Assembly (NCBI GenBank): GCA_017308135.1
Contig: JAFKFM010000013.1
Location: 127,437-191,436, forward strand
Source of the DNA: Alphaproteobacteria bacterium
Lineage (GTDB): Bacteria > Pseudomonadota > Alphaproteobacteria > CACIAM-22H2
DNA length: 64,000 nucleotides
Reading direction: 5' to 3'
Shown: one piece after another, positions 49,724 to 59,947 of the stretch
Layout of the letters: each line of letters begins with the position of its first letter
Numbering within the stretch: the stretch's first letter is position 1
Translations under genes and position numbers: made by a program
Notes under the pieces: model-generated
The model's input: only the letters and a program-made list of their open reading frames with translations
What the model was told of the DNA's origin: nothing
The model's database searches: none

Positions 49724-52700
49724 ATGGCGCACAACGACCCTTTCACACTCGATCTCTTCGGAGATACGTCCCTCTCGTCCGGCCTTGGCCTGGGCGTGAC
49801 AGCCTTCCCCTCCACGATCGACGCCGACGATCACGATTGCCCTCGCGCGTCGCTCACGTCCCTTCCTGTTGCGGTCGCCCCCTCCTCCGCGAAGTCGGCT
49901 CCGACCCGCGGCCAGAATTTCTCTCTCGCCGCCTCGCGCGGGCTGGCCAAGACCTGGCGCGACCGCGCCAGGGACAATCTCGCCGCCATCCGGCTTGCGG
50001 CCGAGATCGAAGCCGAGGGACGCCCGGCGACGGCCGAAGAGCAGACGCGTCTGATGCGCTTCACAGGCTTCGGCGCTTCAGAGCTTGCCAACGGGATTTT
50101 TCGGCGTCCCGGCGACGACACGTTCCGCAAAGGCTGGGAGCAGATCGGCGAAGAGCTCGAAGGTCTCGTCGATGCCGCATCTTATGCGTCGCTCGCCCGC
50201 TGCACGCAATATGCCCATTTCACGCCGGACTATATCGTCCGGGCGGTGTGGGCCGGTGTCGAGCAGCTCGGTTTTCGCGGTGGCCGCGTGCTCGAACCCG
50301 GCATCGGCAGCGGTCTGTTTCCGGCGTTGATGCCCCCGGCGCTCCGCGACCTCTGTCACGTCACCGGCATCGAGCTCGATCCGGTGACCGCGCGGATCGT
50401 GAAGCTCCTGCAGCCGCGCGCAACCATCCTCAACGCCGATTTCGCACGGATCGAGCTGACGCCGCATTTCGATCTCGCGATCGGCAATCCGCCCTTCTCC
50501 GATCGCACTGTTCGCAGCGACCGCGCCTATCGCGGTCTTGGCTTGCGGCTGCATGATTATTTCATCGCAAAAGCGCTCCGATCCCTGAAGCCTGGCGGGC
50601 TCGCAGCTTTCGTCACCTCCTCCGGTACGTTGGACAAGACCGATGCGACCGCACGCGAGCACGTCGCGGCGATGGCTGATCTCGTCGGCGCGATCCGGCT
50701 GCCGGAAGGCAGCTTCCGGGCCGAAGCCGGCACCGACGTCGTCGTCGATATTCTGTTCTTCCGTAAGCGCCGCGACGGCGAATCCGCGGACGGCGACGGC
50801 TGGCTCGACCTCGCCGAAGTCCGATCTGCGACCGAGGACGAAGGGGCAATCCGGATCAACCGCTGTTTCGCCGAGCATCCAGAAATGGTGCTCGGCGAGC
50901 ATGCTCTGCGGCGCGGCGTCTATGGGCCCGACGAAACCTACACCTGCCAGCCGCGCGCAGGCGCCGATCTGGAGCAGGCTCTCACCGCCGCAATCCTCCA
51001 TCTCCCGGAGTCCATCTACGACGGCAACCCGGCAGCAGTCGGTCCCGATGACGCCGAGCCGGCAGCTCGCGGCGGGGACGAGCAGCGCGAATTCTCGGTT
51101 CGCGAGGGCAGCTATTTCATCGGAACGAACGGCGCCCTGATGCAGATCATCGATGGTGCGCCTGTTACCATCACGACCAGGAGAGGCCGTGCGGCCGACG
51201 GCATCTTCGAGAAGCATGCGCGTATTATCCGCAAGCTGATCCCGATCCGCGATGCGGTACGCGAAATCCTCAAATGCCAGGAGACCGATCAGCCGTGGAA
51301 ACAGCCGCAGGTCCGGCTTCGCATCGCCTGGTCGAGTTTCGTCCGCGACTTCGGGCCGATCAACACCACCGTGGTGTCGTCGGTTGAGGACGAGGAAACC
51401 GGCGAAGCGCGCGAGACGCACCGCCGACCGAACCTTGCGCCCTTCACGGACGATCCCGATTGCTGGCTGGTCGCCTCGATCGAGGAATATGACCTCGAAA
51501 CGAACACCGCCAAGCCTGGGCCGATCTTCACCGAGCGCGTGATCGCGCCGCCGCCGGCGCCGGTCATCGCCTCTGCGATCGACGCGCTCGCCGTCGTCCT
51601 CAACGAACGCGGCGCCGCCGACCCGGAGCACGTCGCGGAGCTTCTGCATCGTGATGTCGAGACCGTGCTCGCCGAGCTCGGCGATGCGGTTTTCCACGAT
51701 CCGGAAAGCGGCGCATGGCAGACGGCGGACGCTTATCTTTCGGGTGCGGTGCGCTCCAAGCTCACGGCAGCCCGCACGGCCGCCGATCTCGATCCGGCGT
51801 TCGCCCGAAACGTCGCGGCGCTTGAGCAGGTCCAACCGCCGGATCTGCGGCCCTCCGACATCACCGCCCGCCTCGGCGCGCCCTGGATTCCGGTCGCCGA
51901 TATCATCGGCTTCGTCAAGGAGACGATGGACGCCGACATCACTATCCACCACACGGCCGAACTCGCCTGCTGGACGGTCAATGCCCGGCAATTGTCGTGG
52001 ACGGCGGCCGGCACCACCGAATGGGGCACCCATCGCCGTCATGCCGGCGAACTCCTTTCGGACGCTCTGAACTCGTCGATCCCGCAGATCTTCGACATCG
52101 TCAAAGACGGCGACAGCGAGCGGCGCATCCTCAACACGGTCGAGACCGAGGCCGCCAAGGACAAGCTCGCCAAGATCAAGACCGCTTTCCAGACCTGGAT
52201 CTGGTCCGATCCCGATCGCACCGATCGCCTCGCGCGGCTTTACAACGACACCTTCAACAACATCGTGCCCCGTCATTTCGACGGATCGCACCTCAAGCTG
52301 CCGGGCGCCTCTGGCGCCTTTTCTCTTTATAGCCACCAGAAGCGGGCCATCTGGCGCATCATCGCTTCGGGTAGCACCTATGTCGCCCACGCCGTTGGCG
52401 CCGGCAAGACGCTCTCGATCGCGGCTGCGATCATGGAGCAGCGACGGCTCGGCCTGATCAACAAGGCGATGCTGGTCGTGCCCGGCCATTGCCTCGCGCA
52501 GGCCGCGCGCGAGTTCCTGGCCCTCTATCCGAACGCGCGCATCCTCGTCGCCGACGAGACGAATTTCATGAAGGAGAAGCGGCATCGTTTCCTGTCGCGC
52601 GCGGCGACGGCGAATTGGGATGCGATCATCATCACCCATTCGGCCTTCAAGTTCATTCCGGTCCCGTCAGCGTTCGAGCAGGCGATGCTGCAGAACGAAC

Positions 52701-54820
52701 TGGAGGCCTATGAGGAGTTGCTGACCCGCATCGACTCGCAGGACCGGCTTTCGCGCAAGCGCGTCGAGCGCATGAAGGAAGGGCACAAGGAGCGGCTGGA
52801 GGCGCTGGCCTCGCGCAAGGACGACCTCCTCACCATCTCCGAAATCGGCGTCGATCAGATCATCGTCGACGAGGCCCAGGAGTTCCGCAAGCTCTCCTTC
52901 GCCACCAACATGACGTCCTTGCGCGGCGTCGATCCGAACGGCTCGCAGCGCGCCTGGGACCTCTATGTGAAGTCCCGCTTCATCGACGTAAAGAATCCCG
53001 GCCGCGCCTTGGTGCTCGCTTCCGGCACGCCCATCACGAACACTCTCGGCGAGATGTTCACGGTGCAGCGGCTGATGGACCATGCGGCGCTCCGCCAGCG
53101 TGGCCTGCACGAGTTCGACGCGTGGGCCTCCACCTTCGGCGACACCTCGACCGAGCTTGAGCTTCAGCCCTCGGGCAAATACCGGCCGGTCACGCGGTTC
53201 TCGCAATTCGTCAACGTTCCGGAGTTGATCGCCATGTTCCGCTCGTTTGCGGACGTGGTGCTGCCGAAGGACCTGCGCGACTATGTGAAGGTGCCTGTCA
53301 TCTCTGGCGGCACGCGCCAGATCATCACGGCAGAGTCGACGCCGGCCTTCAAGGCCTATCAGGCCCTGCTCGCCCAGCGCATCACCGCGATCGAGGAGCG
53401 CGACCGCGCGCCTGAGCCCGGCGACGACATCCTGCTCTCCGTCATCACCGACGGTCGACACGCGGCGATCGACCTGCGCCTGGTCGATTCGGTGCAGGAT
53501 AATGAGGAGGGCAATAAGCTCAACGCCCTCATCGCCAACGCCTTCCGCGTCTGGACGGAGACAGGTGACCACACCTATCGCCGCAAGGACGGCCAGGCCT
53601 TCGAGAGGCCCGGCGCCGGCCAGCTCATCTTCTCCGATCTTGGCACGATCGCGGTCGAGGCCTCACGCGGCTTCTCGGCCTACCGCTGGATCCGCAACGA
53701 GCTCGTGCGGCTCGGTGTGCCAGCGTCCGAGATCGCCTACATGCAGGACCACAAAAAGTCGGAGGCCAAGCAGCGCCTGTTCAACGACTTCAACGCCGGC
53801 AAGGTGCGCATTCTCCTGGGCTCGTCCGAAACGATGGGTACCGGTGTCAACGTGCAGCTTCGGCTGAAGGCCTTGCATCATCTCGATGTGCCGTGGCTTC
53901 CCTCGCAGATCGAACAGCGCGAGGGCCGGATCGTCCGGCAGGGCAACCAGCACGACGAAGTCGATATCTTCGCCTATGCGACGCTCGGGTCGCTCGATGC
54001 CACCATGTGGCAAAACAATGAGCGGAAGGCGCGGTTCATCGCCGCCGCATTGTCGGGCGATACCAGCGTGCGCCGCCTCGAGGACCTTGGCGAGGGTCAA
54101 GCGAACCAGTTCGCCATGGCGAAAGCCATCGCATCAGGCGATCCGCGCCTGATGCAGAAGGCGGGACTTGAAGCCGAGATCGCGCGCCTCGAAAGGCTGC
54201 GCGCCGCCCATATCGATGATCAACACGCCATCCGTCGACAGCTTCGCGACGCCGAGCGTGAGATCGACCGCGCCACGCGGCGCATCGACGAGATCGGACA
54301 CGATATCGCGCGGTTGAAGCCGACGACCGGCGAGGCCTTCGCAATGAGTGTGAAGGGAACGCCTTTCACGGAGCGCAAGCTCGCCGGTCGCGCTCTCATG
54401 CAGGAGATTCTGACTCTCGTGCAGCTCCAGCACGAGAAGGCGGTCGTCATCGCCTCGATCGGCGGATTCGATCTCGAGTTCGATGGGCGTCGTGTCGGAC
54501 GTGAGGGCTACATCTACACGACCATGCTGGCGCGCACAGGCGCCAGCTTCGAGATCGAACTCGGCATGACCGTCACGCCGCTCGGCGCCGTCGCCCGCCT
54601 TGAACATGCGCTCTCCAACTTCGAGGGCGAGCAGGAGGCTTATCGGAATCGCCTGACAGACGCGCGCCGGCGCCTCACCACCTACGGCCCCCGCGTGGGA
54701 GAGGCCTTTGCCTTCGAGGCCGAACTCGATCTCAAGCATGACGCGCTCGCCGCGATCGAGGCTGAGCTTGCCGTCAGCGATCCCGATCCGAAAAAGCCGG
54801 TGGACAGCCTGGCGGCATGA
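49724..54820 (+). CDS. DarB-like N6-adenine methyltransferase/SNF2-type helicase fusion
   Basis: 1698 aa. After an N-terminal region, the methyltransferase core (about residues 130-350) has 'GRVLEPGIGSGLFPALMP' (SAM site), 'ITGIELDPVTARIVKLL' and catalytic 'LAIGNPPFSD'. A superfamily 2 helicase occupies about 860-1480: 'VAHAVGAGKTLSIAAAIM' (motif I), 'IIVDEAQEFRKL' (DEAQ, II), 'VLASGTPITNTLGEM' (III), and 'DVPWLPSQIEQREGRIVRQGNQ' (VI). A coiled-coil C-terminus follows (about 1490-1560). Same architecture as phage P1 DarB, which protects entering DNA from type I restriction; such proteins are frequent on ICEs. Long opposite-strand frames here are shadows. Confidence 0.88.
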   Translation: MAHNDPFTLDLFGDTSLSSGLGLGVTAFPSTIDADDHDCPRASLTSLPVAVAPSSAKSAPTRGQNFSLAASRGLAKTWRDRARDNLAAIRLAAEIEAEGRPATAEEQTRLMRFTGFGASELANGIFRRPGDDTFRKGWEQIGEELEGLVDAASYASLARCTQYAHFTPDYIVRAVWAGVEQLGFRGGRVLEPGIGSGLFPALMPPALRDLCHVTGIELDPVTARIVKLLQPRATILNADFARIELTPHFDLAIGNPPFSDRTVRSDRAYRGLGLRLHDYFIAKALRSLKPGGLAAFVTSSGTLDKTDATAREHVAAMADLVGAIRLPEGSFRAEAGTDVVVDILFFRKRRDGESADGDGWLDLAEVRSATEDEGAIRINRCFAEHPEMVLGEHALRRGVYGPDETYTCQPRAGADLEQALTAAILHLPESIYDGNPAAVGPDDAEPAARGGDEQREFSVREGSYFIGTNGALMQIIDGAPVTITTRRGRAADGIFEKHARIIRKLIPIRDAVREILKCQETDQPWKQPQVRLRIAWSSFVRDFGPINTTVVSSVEDEETGEARETHRRPNLAPFTDDPDCWLVASIEEYDLETNTAKPGPIFTERVIAPPPAPVIASAIDALAVVLNERGAADPEHVAELLHRDVETVLAELGDAVFHDPESGAWQTADAYLSGAVRSKLTAARTAADLDPAFARNVAALEQVQPPDLRPSDITARLGAPWIPVADIIGFVKETMDADITIHHTAELACWTVNARQLSWTAAGTTEWGTHRRHAGELLSDALNSSIPQIFDIVKDGDSERRILNTVETEAAKDKLAKIKTAFQTWIWSDPDRTDRLARLYNDTFNNIVPRHFDGSHLKLPGASGAFSLYSHQKRAIWRIIASGSTYVAHAVGAGKTLSIAAAIMEQRRLGLINKAMLVVPGHCLAQAAREFLALYPNARILVADETNFMKEKRHRFLSRAATANWDAIIITHSAFKFIPVPSAFEQAMLQNELEAYEELLTRIDSQDRLSRKRVERMKEGHKERLEALASRKDDLLTISEIGVDQIIVDEAQEFRKLSFATNMTSLRGVDPNGSQRAWDLYVKSRFIDVKNPGRALVLASGTPITNTLGEMFTVQRLMDHAALRQRGLHEFDAWASTFGDTSTELELQPSGKYRPVTRFSQFVNVPELIAMFRSFADVVLPKDLRDYVKVPVISGGTRQIITAESTPAFKAYQALLAQRITAIEERDRAPEPGDDILLSVITDGRHAAIDLRLVDSVQDNEEGNKLNALIANAFRVWTETGDHTYRRKDGQAFERPGAGQLIFSDLGTIAVEASRGFSAYRWIRNELVRLGVPASEIAYMQDHKKSEAKQRLFNDFNAGKVRILLGSSETMGTGVNVQLRLKALHHLDVPWLPSQIEQREGRIVRQGNQHDEVDIFAYATLGSLDATMWQNNERKARFIAAALSGDTSVRRLEDLGEGQANQFAMAKAIASGDPRLMQKAGLEAEIARLERLRAAHIDDQHAIRRQLRDAEREIDRATRRIDEIGHDIARLKPTTGEAFAMSVKGTPFTERKLAGRALMQEILTLVQLQHEKAVVIASIGGFDLEFDGRRVGREGYIYTTMLARTGASFEIELGMTVTPLGAVARLEHALSNFEGEQEAYRNRLTDARRRLTTYGPRVGEAFAFEAELDLKHDALAAIEAELAVSDPDPKKPVDSLAA

Positions 54821-55070
54821 GGGGGCGAAAAGAAAACCTCCTCGCAGAGCGGCCAGATCAGCGCCGCTGACGCTCAACCGACCGCCTCGCGATCCCGGCC
54901 ACGGCGCGCTCGCAGGGCGCTGAAGCACCCCGCTCCCGCCTGCCGGGCAGGGATGCTCGCCGGCAGTTGCGCCGCCCCGCCCGCCCTGCGGGCCGGAAGG
55001 GGTCTTCGGAAAGAAGACGAGAGGGACCGTGAGGAAAACGCGGTCCGCAACCCCGAAATGGAGAAATACC
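54821..55070. other. Noncoding GC-rich spacer before the ParB-like gene
   Basis: About 250 bp with several short GC dyads (for example CCTGCCGGGCAGG, 54940-54952) and no gene. It could hold a leader or parS-like site; no clear repeat array is seen. Confidence 0.3.
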
Positions 55071-56753
55071 ATGAGACTAATGACAGTCGATCCGCGCGCG
55101 CTTAAGCCCAATCCGGATCCGACGCGACGTACGGCTGCGGCGCCGCAGGCCGACGCACTCCTGCTGGCGACGATCAAGGCCGTTGGCATCGTGCAGCCGC
55201 CGATCATCTCGCCGCAGCAGGATGGCGGCAACGGCTTTTACATCCAGTATGGCCATCGTCGCGTCTCCCAGGCGATCGCCGCGGATCTCGCCGAGATCGA
55301 AGTGCTCGTCGCCGATCCCGAGACGGACAAGGATGCGCTCCGCGCCCTCGTCGAGAACGTGGCGCGCGAGGGCATGAACCCGGTCGACCTGTGGCGTTCG
55401 ATCGAGCGGCTGGTCGGGCTTGGCTGGACCGAGGAATCGATCGCCATCGCGCTCGCCCAGTCCGTGCGTCAGGTCCGCAAGCTGCGACTCCTCGCGAACG
55501 TCCTGCCGGCGATGCTCGACCAAATGGCTCGGGGCGACATGCCGAGCGAGCAGCAGCTCCGCGTCATCGCGGCCGCGACCGACGAGGAACAGGGCGAGGT
55601 CTGGAAGAAGCATAAGCCGAAGAAGGGTCAGCCGACCGTTTCCTGGAGCGAAGTGGCGCGCGCCCTGACACGCACCCGCATGTATGCGCGTGACGCGAGC
55701 TTCGACGATGATCTCGCCAAGGCCTACGGCATCGTCTGGCAGGAGGATCTGTTCGCGCCGGCTAACGAGGACAGCCGCTACACGACCGACGTCGACGCCT
55801 TTCTCGGCGCCCAGCACGAATGGATGGCCAGTCATCTGCCGAAGCGTGGCGCCATCATCGAGGTCAACGAATGGGGCCAGCCAAAACTGCCGGCGAAGGC
55901 TGAGCGCGTCTATGGCAAGCCTGGCAAATCCGACCACGTCGGCATGTATCTCGATCGTGCCGGCAAGGTCGAGACGGTCGCCTATCGGGTCCCGAAGCCG
56001 GACAAGAAGACCAAGGGCGCCCTGGCCGGAGGCGACGACGCAGCCGCGGTGGCGAAGCCAAGGCCGGACGTGACGCGCAAGGGGCACGAGATGATCGGCG
56101 ACATCCGCACCGATGCGCTGCACGAAGCGCTCGGCCGTGCGCCGATCGAGGAGGACACTCTTCTTGCCCTGCTCGTTCTGGCCTTCGCCGGTCAGAACGT
56201 CAGCATCGCCTCGGGTGCATCGGACAATCCCTACGGCCATGCACGGGTCGAGCGGCACGTCGTTCGGCTCATCTCGCAAGAGGGCAAGCTCGACTTCGAC
56301 CGGGAGACTCTGCAGCAGGTCGCCCGGTCCGTCCTGAGCGATGTCCTTTCGTGCCGTGAGAACCGCTCGGACAGCGGCGTCGTCGCGCGCATCGCCGGCG
56401 AAGCGATCGGCGCGGACGCCTTCCTGCCGAACATGGGTACGGAGGAATTTCTGTCCTGCCTCTCGCGTTCCGCGCTCGAAGGCGCCTGCGCGGGCACCTC
56501 TGTCCTGCCCCGCCCTCGGGTCAAGGACACGAGGGCCGAGCTCGTGAAGCACTTCGCCGATGGCCAGTTCGTTCATCCGAGCGCGCTGTTCGCCCCGCCG
56601 CTTGAGACCGTCACAGCGTGGGTCGGTCGCTTCTCCGGCGACACCGATCCGGACGATGAACTCGATGGACCGTCGGACGAGTCCGACGCCCAGGCCGAGG
56701 ACACGGGGGCGGACGACGACACGCCCGCTGGCTTTGCCGAGGCCGCCGAATAA
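55071..56753 (+). CDS. ParB/Srx-domain protein
   Basis: 560 aa. N-terminal ParB nuclease-type domain: 'MTVDPRALKPNPDPTRR', 'GIVQPPIISPQ', 'FYIQYGHRRVSQAIAADL', 'LRALVENVAREGMNPVDLWRSIERL' then a helix-turn-helix 'TEESIAIALAQSVRQVRKLRLL'. The C-terminal half is unique to plasmid/ICE versions, ending in an acidic tail. Without a ParA neighbour it is more likely a regulator or DNA-processing factor than a partition protein. The long minus-strand frame here is a shadow. Confidence 0.8.
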   Translation: MRLMTVDPRALKPNPDPTRRTAAAPQADALLLATIKAVGIVQPPIISPQQDGGNGFYIQYGHRRVSQAIAADLAEIEVLVADPETDKDALRALVENVAREGMNPVDLWRSIERLVGLGWTEESIAIALAQSVRQVRKLRLLANVLPAMLDQMARGDMPSEQQLRVIAAATDEEQGEVWKKHKPKKGQPTVSWSEVARALTRTRMYARDASFDDDLAKAYGIVWQEDLFAPANEDSRYTTDVDAFLGAQHEWMASHLPKRGAIIEVNEWGQPKLPAKAERVYGKPGKSDHVGMYLDRAGKVETVAYRVPKPDKKTKGALAGGDDAAAVAKPRPDVTRKGHEMIGDIRTDALHEALGRAPIEEDTLLALLVLAFAGQNVSIASGASDNPYGHARVERHVVRLISQEGKLDFDRETLQQVARSVLSDVLSCRENRSDSGVVARIAGEAIGADAFLPNMGTEEFLSCLSRSALEGACAGTSVLPRPRVKDTRAELVKHFADGQFVHPSALFAPPLETVTAWVGRFSGDTDPDDELDGPSDESDAQAEDTGADDDTPAGFAEAAE

Positions 56754-56839
56754 CGGCTGTCCTGCCTTTTCCAACGATCTCCGCCGCCAGCCCCCAGCTG
56801 GCGGCGGTTCTGCTTCTCCATCACCGACAGGAGGACATC

Positions 56840-57313
56840 ATGTCCGCGCAATCGATCTATGACCAAGCGCCGATCGGCGCGCTCATCCGCTATTCGGACG
56901 GCACGCCGCGGCCGCCGCAGCGATTCAAGAACAAACTTGCGGCCTGGGAGAACAACAACAATGTCGGACGTCTCGTCCGCAAAGCCGAGTCCCACACAAT
57001 CGGCAACCACACGACACCGGCGAGTTTCACGCTGCATCAGGGCGACTTCGGCAGCGCCGGCGTGGTGGTGCTCAAGATCTTCAAGACCTTTTCCGTGGGT
57101 TCGCCATTGGCATTCACCATCGTAGAGCGGCCGACGCCCGGGATGGTGCGGGTTCTCGATCGCACTGGTGGGCACGCCGAGCTTCTCCACCTTGCAGCCG
57201 ATCGCCCCGCAGCGCAAGCCTGGCTCGCCTCGCATCGCTATTCCAATGCCGTGCTCGACGAGGTCATCGATGACGATACGGCGGCAGACTCTGACGAAGG
57301 GAGGGCAGCATGA
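56840..57313 (+). CDS. Hypothetical protein of the element backbone
   Basis: 157 aa, beginning MSAQSIYDQAPIGALIRYSDG; mixed alpha/beta, acidic C-terminus. ACAGGAGGACATC is a strong ribosome binding site. ATGA overlap with the following gene. No family recognised. Confidence 0.65.
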   Translation: MSAQSIYDQAPIGALIRYSDGTPRPPQRFKNKLAAWENNNNVGRLVRKAESHTIGNHTTPASFTLHQGDFGSAGVVVLKIFKTFSVGSPLAFTIVERPTPGMVRVLDRTGGHAELLHLAADRPAAQAWLASHRYSNAVLDEVIDDDTAADSDEGRAA

Positions 57314-58182
57314 CCGCGCTTCGAACCTCCGGTCAGGCCAACAATCCCACCCCCGCCGCGGCGGGGGTTTTGTTCACCCGAACCCATGACGGTCTTCTCG
57401 TCGCCAAGGTCCGCGACAACGCCTTCGCGATGATGCCGGCCAGAAACGACCGGTATTATCTTGCCTCGGCCTGGCGGCTGTCGCGGCCGATGGAAGAATG
57501 GTCACGCAGCGATTTCTACGGTCATGGCGGCGAGCTCGCGGACGAAGCCGCGTTCCGCGCCTGCGTCCATGAGAATGCCGAACACCAGCGCCAGCGCGCC
57601 GCCCTCGGGCGCCGCGAAACCCGGTCCGGCGCGCATACACCCTGGGGCGCCTCGCAATGCGCGACCGTCTATGCAGACGGCGTCATCTCCCACTCGACCG
57701 CCGGGCACGGCGGCTTTCATCTCGATGCCGGGCATAATGCAAAGGTCCACCCGGCCCTTCGCGCGCGTGGCGGCTGGTACGAAGAGGACTGCGCGTGGGC
57801 GGCCGTCGCGCAAGCGCTTCCAGAATTGTTCACGGAGTACGAACGGCGTTGCGCCGATCAAACCATCCGCGACTGGTATCCCAACGCGTGGGAGGCGATT
57901 CATGGCCGCCCGCTCTTGCCAAGCGAATCTCACGAGAAGGATCGCCAGGCGTTCGAGCGAGATCACGTCTCCGACTGGATCGTGATCTCGGCAATCCGCT
58001 CCGATCACCATCGCGGCATGACGGAATGCGTCGCAACGCTCGGCGGCGATCGCCGCGCGGCCGAGCAGCGGCGCTATCTCGTGCCGTCCGACGAATATCA
58101 CGTCGGCCGATTTGGCTTCGTGATCAATGAGGCGCGCCACCGACTCTACGGCGGTCGTTCCAACTTTGTCGGATGGAGGTGA
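57310..58182 (+). CDS. Hypothetical protein (DUF7007-like)
   Basis: 290 aa. 'AHTPWGASQCATVYADGVISHSTAGHGGFHLDAGHNAKVHPALRARGGWYEEDCAWAAVA' is the conserved-looking core: the T-P-W-G-x-x-Q and S-T-x-G-H-G-G pattern is seen in plasmid/ICE proteins annotated DUF7007 (tentative). Many His and Cys in this core suggest a metal site. Translationally coupled to the gene before it. Confidence 0.65.
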   Translation: MTALRTSGQANNPTPAAAGVLFTRTHDGLLVAKVRDNAFAMMPARNDRYYLASAWRLSRPMEEWSRSDFYGHGGELADEAAFRACVHENAEHQRQRAALGRRETRSGAHTPWGASQCATVYADGVISHSTAGHGGFHLDAGHNAKVHPALRARGGWYEEDCAWAAVAQALPELFTEYERRCADQTIRDWYPNAWEAIHGRPLLPSESHEKDRQAFERDHVSDWIVISAIRSDHHRGMTECVATLGGDRRAAEQRRYLVPSDEYHVGRFGFVINEARHRLYGGRSNFVGWR

Positions 58183-58185
58183 CCC

Positions 58186-58389
58186 ATGCCCTGGCGCCTC
58201 ATCGCAAAAGCCTTCGGCTGGCGCACGGCCGCTGACGAGGACGGCCCGACACCTATCCTCGTCGTCTGGCATCCCCGCCTTAGACGGCATTTTACTGGGT
58301 CCGAAGCCTGGAAGCGCGCCGTGCATCTCTCCATCCATGCGCCGCAACCCTATCCGGCAGACGCCGACAGAAAGGAGATTCAGTCATGA
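58186..58389 (+). CDS. Small hypothetical protein
   Basis: 67 aa, MPWRLIAKAFGWRTAADEDG…, starts 4 bp after the preceding stop, with GGAGGTGACC as ribosome binding site, and its stop overlaps the next start. Tight packing and codon use support a real gene. No family recognised. Confidence 0.5.
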   Translation: MPWRLIAKAFGWRTAADEDGPTPILVVWHPRLRRHFTGSEAWKRAVHLSIHAPQPYPADADRKEIQS

Positions 58390-58637
58390 AGGCCTACCTT
58401 GTCGCCGTGAATCTCCTCGTGCAGGCCCATCATCGCCCCGAGAGCGCCATCGCCGATGCGCTCAATGGCATCCTGACGCCGGATATGCGCAAGCATGCCG
58501 GCGGCAACTCGGCGCTTGTCGACTGGGCGATCGCCGGCGACGACATCGCATCGTCCATCGCGGCAGTCACTCTTCCGGATGACTACATGCCGGACGAGTC
58601 GGCCTTCCCGCTATGGCCCACGGGGACGGTGCGATGA
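58386..58637 (+). CDS. Small hypothetical protein
   Basis: 83 aa: 'AYLVAVNLLVQAHHRPESAIADALNGIL' is an amphipathic helical start, then 'DYMPDESAFPLWP'. AAAGGAGATTCAGTC precedes the ATG; the stop overlaps the next start. No family recognised. Confidence 0.55.
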   Translation: MKAYLVAVNLLVQAHHRPESAIADALNGILTPDMRKHAGGNSALVDWAIAGDDIASSIAAVTLPDDYMPDESAFPLWPTGTVR

Positions 58638-58960
58638 CCGAACCGTCCGAACAGCGCATGCTGCCGCCGCGCATGGAAGTCGCGCAAGCCGAGACGCAGC
58701 GCCATCTCGGCATCATCGAGCGTCAGATCGCAGCACGCGCCGAACGTCTGACGATCACCGATCGGGCGAAACGCCGGCGCCACGGCCGTGGCGCATCGAC
58801 CTGGACAAACGCCGATGAGCGGCTGTTTCAGGAGCATGTCGCGAAGCTCACTTTGGCCCGTCGCGGCGAGATCGACGCTCTCACGCGCAAGCTCGATCGG
58901 CAGGAGAAAGCGATCGCCGAGTTTCGTTCATGCCAGCTCGTTTCCGCAGCGTGGCGATGA
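58634..58960 (+). CDS. Small coiled-coil hypothetical protein
   Basis: 108 aa, charged and helical throughout (MEVAQAETQRHLGIIERQIAARAERL; RRGEIDALTRKLDRQEKAIAEF). The ATG at 58634 overlaps the preceding stop, the last of a chain of overlapping small genes from 57310. No family recognised. Confidence 0.55.
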   Translation: MTEPSEQRMLPPRMEVAQAETQRHLGIIERQIAARAERLTITDRAKRRRHGRGASTWTNADERLFQEHVAKLTLARRGEIDALTRKLDRQEKAIAEFRSCQLVSAAWR

Positions 58961-59353
58961 GGAGACAGAGGGCCGCACCAGTCGGAGTGCGAACCGCGTG
59001 CGAGGAATCCATGGCGCCGGCCGAGAGGACGTCGGTCTGGCACGACCTCTCACGGTCTCGGCAGCAGGTTTGTCCCTTGGCCGTCACCCCCTCGGTTTGT
59101 GCTGCGGTCTGAACCGGCCGCGGTCCGCTTCAAGGGCAAGTCGCAAGCGATCGGCGGCCGCCGTCTCGTCATGGGGAGCCGCGTCCTTCGCAGGCCTGAA
59201 GGCCCGCTCGTCCGCAACCCGCCCATGCTCGCCTTGGCGGCCACCGCCCCCTGAAGCGGCCCGCTGAAGCCGGTTCTGGTCGACCGCACCCGAGGGAGCG
59301 ACGGCCAAAGGGCCCGATCGCTTCCCAAGGCGAAACCGAGAAAGGATCTCATC
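58961..59353. other. Noncoding GC-rich spacer
   Basis: About 390 bp with no supported gene and several imperfect GC dyads; ends in GAGAAAGGATCTCATC, the ribosome binding site of the next gene. Plus-strand frames across it have shadow-type composition. Confidence 0.3.
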
Positions 59354-59941
59354 ATGACCAAGACCGCCCGTTCCCCTCGCGCCCCTGCCCGCGTCATCCC
59401 ACTTCGCCGCGGCACGACCCTCGAAATGGTCCGCCTGGCCTGCCCCGACTCCGCCCAGGCGCTCCGCATCTCCGAGAGCTTCGGCCTCGCGATCCTCGAC
59501 AGCGACGGCATCCGCGACCTGCACGAACGGCTCATCGTCGAAACCGCCGATGCCCTGAAGGACGGCTTGAGTGAGCGCGCCATGCAGATTCATCTGCAAC
59601 GCATCGTCGGCTCCTACGTGGGATCGGCCCATGGCGCCGGCCAATTCTACTCCCGGGCCGTCACCGAAGCGCGCGATGCGACTGCCAAGCTCGCCAACGA
59701 AAGCCGTGACGAAGATCTCGACGGCCCCGTTGGTTTCGAGAGTGCCGCGCAACGCAAGCGCGAGTTCGCGGCCGACATGGCTCTCCAGGCTCACGCCTTG
59801 AGCATGGCCGCCGAAGGCGCTGTCGCCGCCTACAAGCACGTCGTCGGCGAGACCTGGAAGCCCTTCGAACGCCAGGTCGAACACGCCGGCGAAACCGTCG
59901 GTCGCAAGGCCGCTGAACTCCAAATGGCCGCCCTCGGCTAG
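59354..59941 (+). CDS. Helical hypothetical protein of the element backbone
   Basis: 195 aa, nearly all alpha-helical, alanine-rich, acidic. 'GLSERAMQIHLQRIVGSYVGSAHGAGQFYSRAVTEARDATAKL' is the most structured part. Followed by two hairpins and a T run, so it ends a transcript. No family recognised. Confidence 0.65.
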   Translation: MTKTARSPRAPARVIPLRRGTTLEMVRLACPDSAQALRISESFGLAILDSDGIRDLHERLIVETADALKDGLSERAMQIHLQRIVGSYVGSAHGAGQFYSRAVTEARDATAKLANESRDEDLDGPVGFESAAQRKREFAADMALQAHALSMAAEGAVAAYKHVVGETWKPFERQVEHAGETVGRKAAELQMAALG

Positions 59942-59947
59942 CCGCTT

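Noticed and set aside
50078..52639. 853-aa minus-strand frame inside the methyltransferase-helicase gene
   Set aside because: Antisense to a gene with clear catalytic motifs; no ribosome binding site or recognisable domain.
55077..56774. 565-aa minus-strand frame over the ParB-like gene
   Set aside because: Antisense shadow; the plus-strand protein has the family features.
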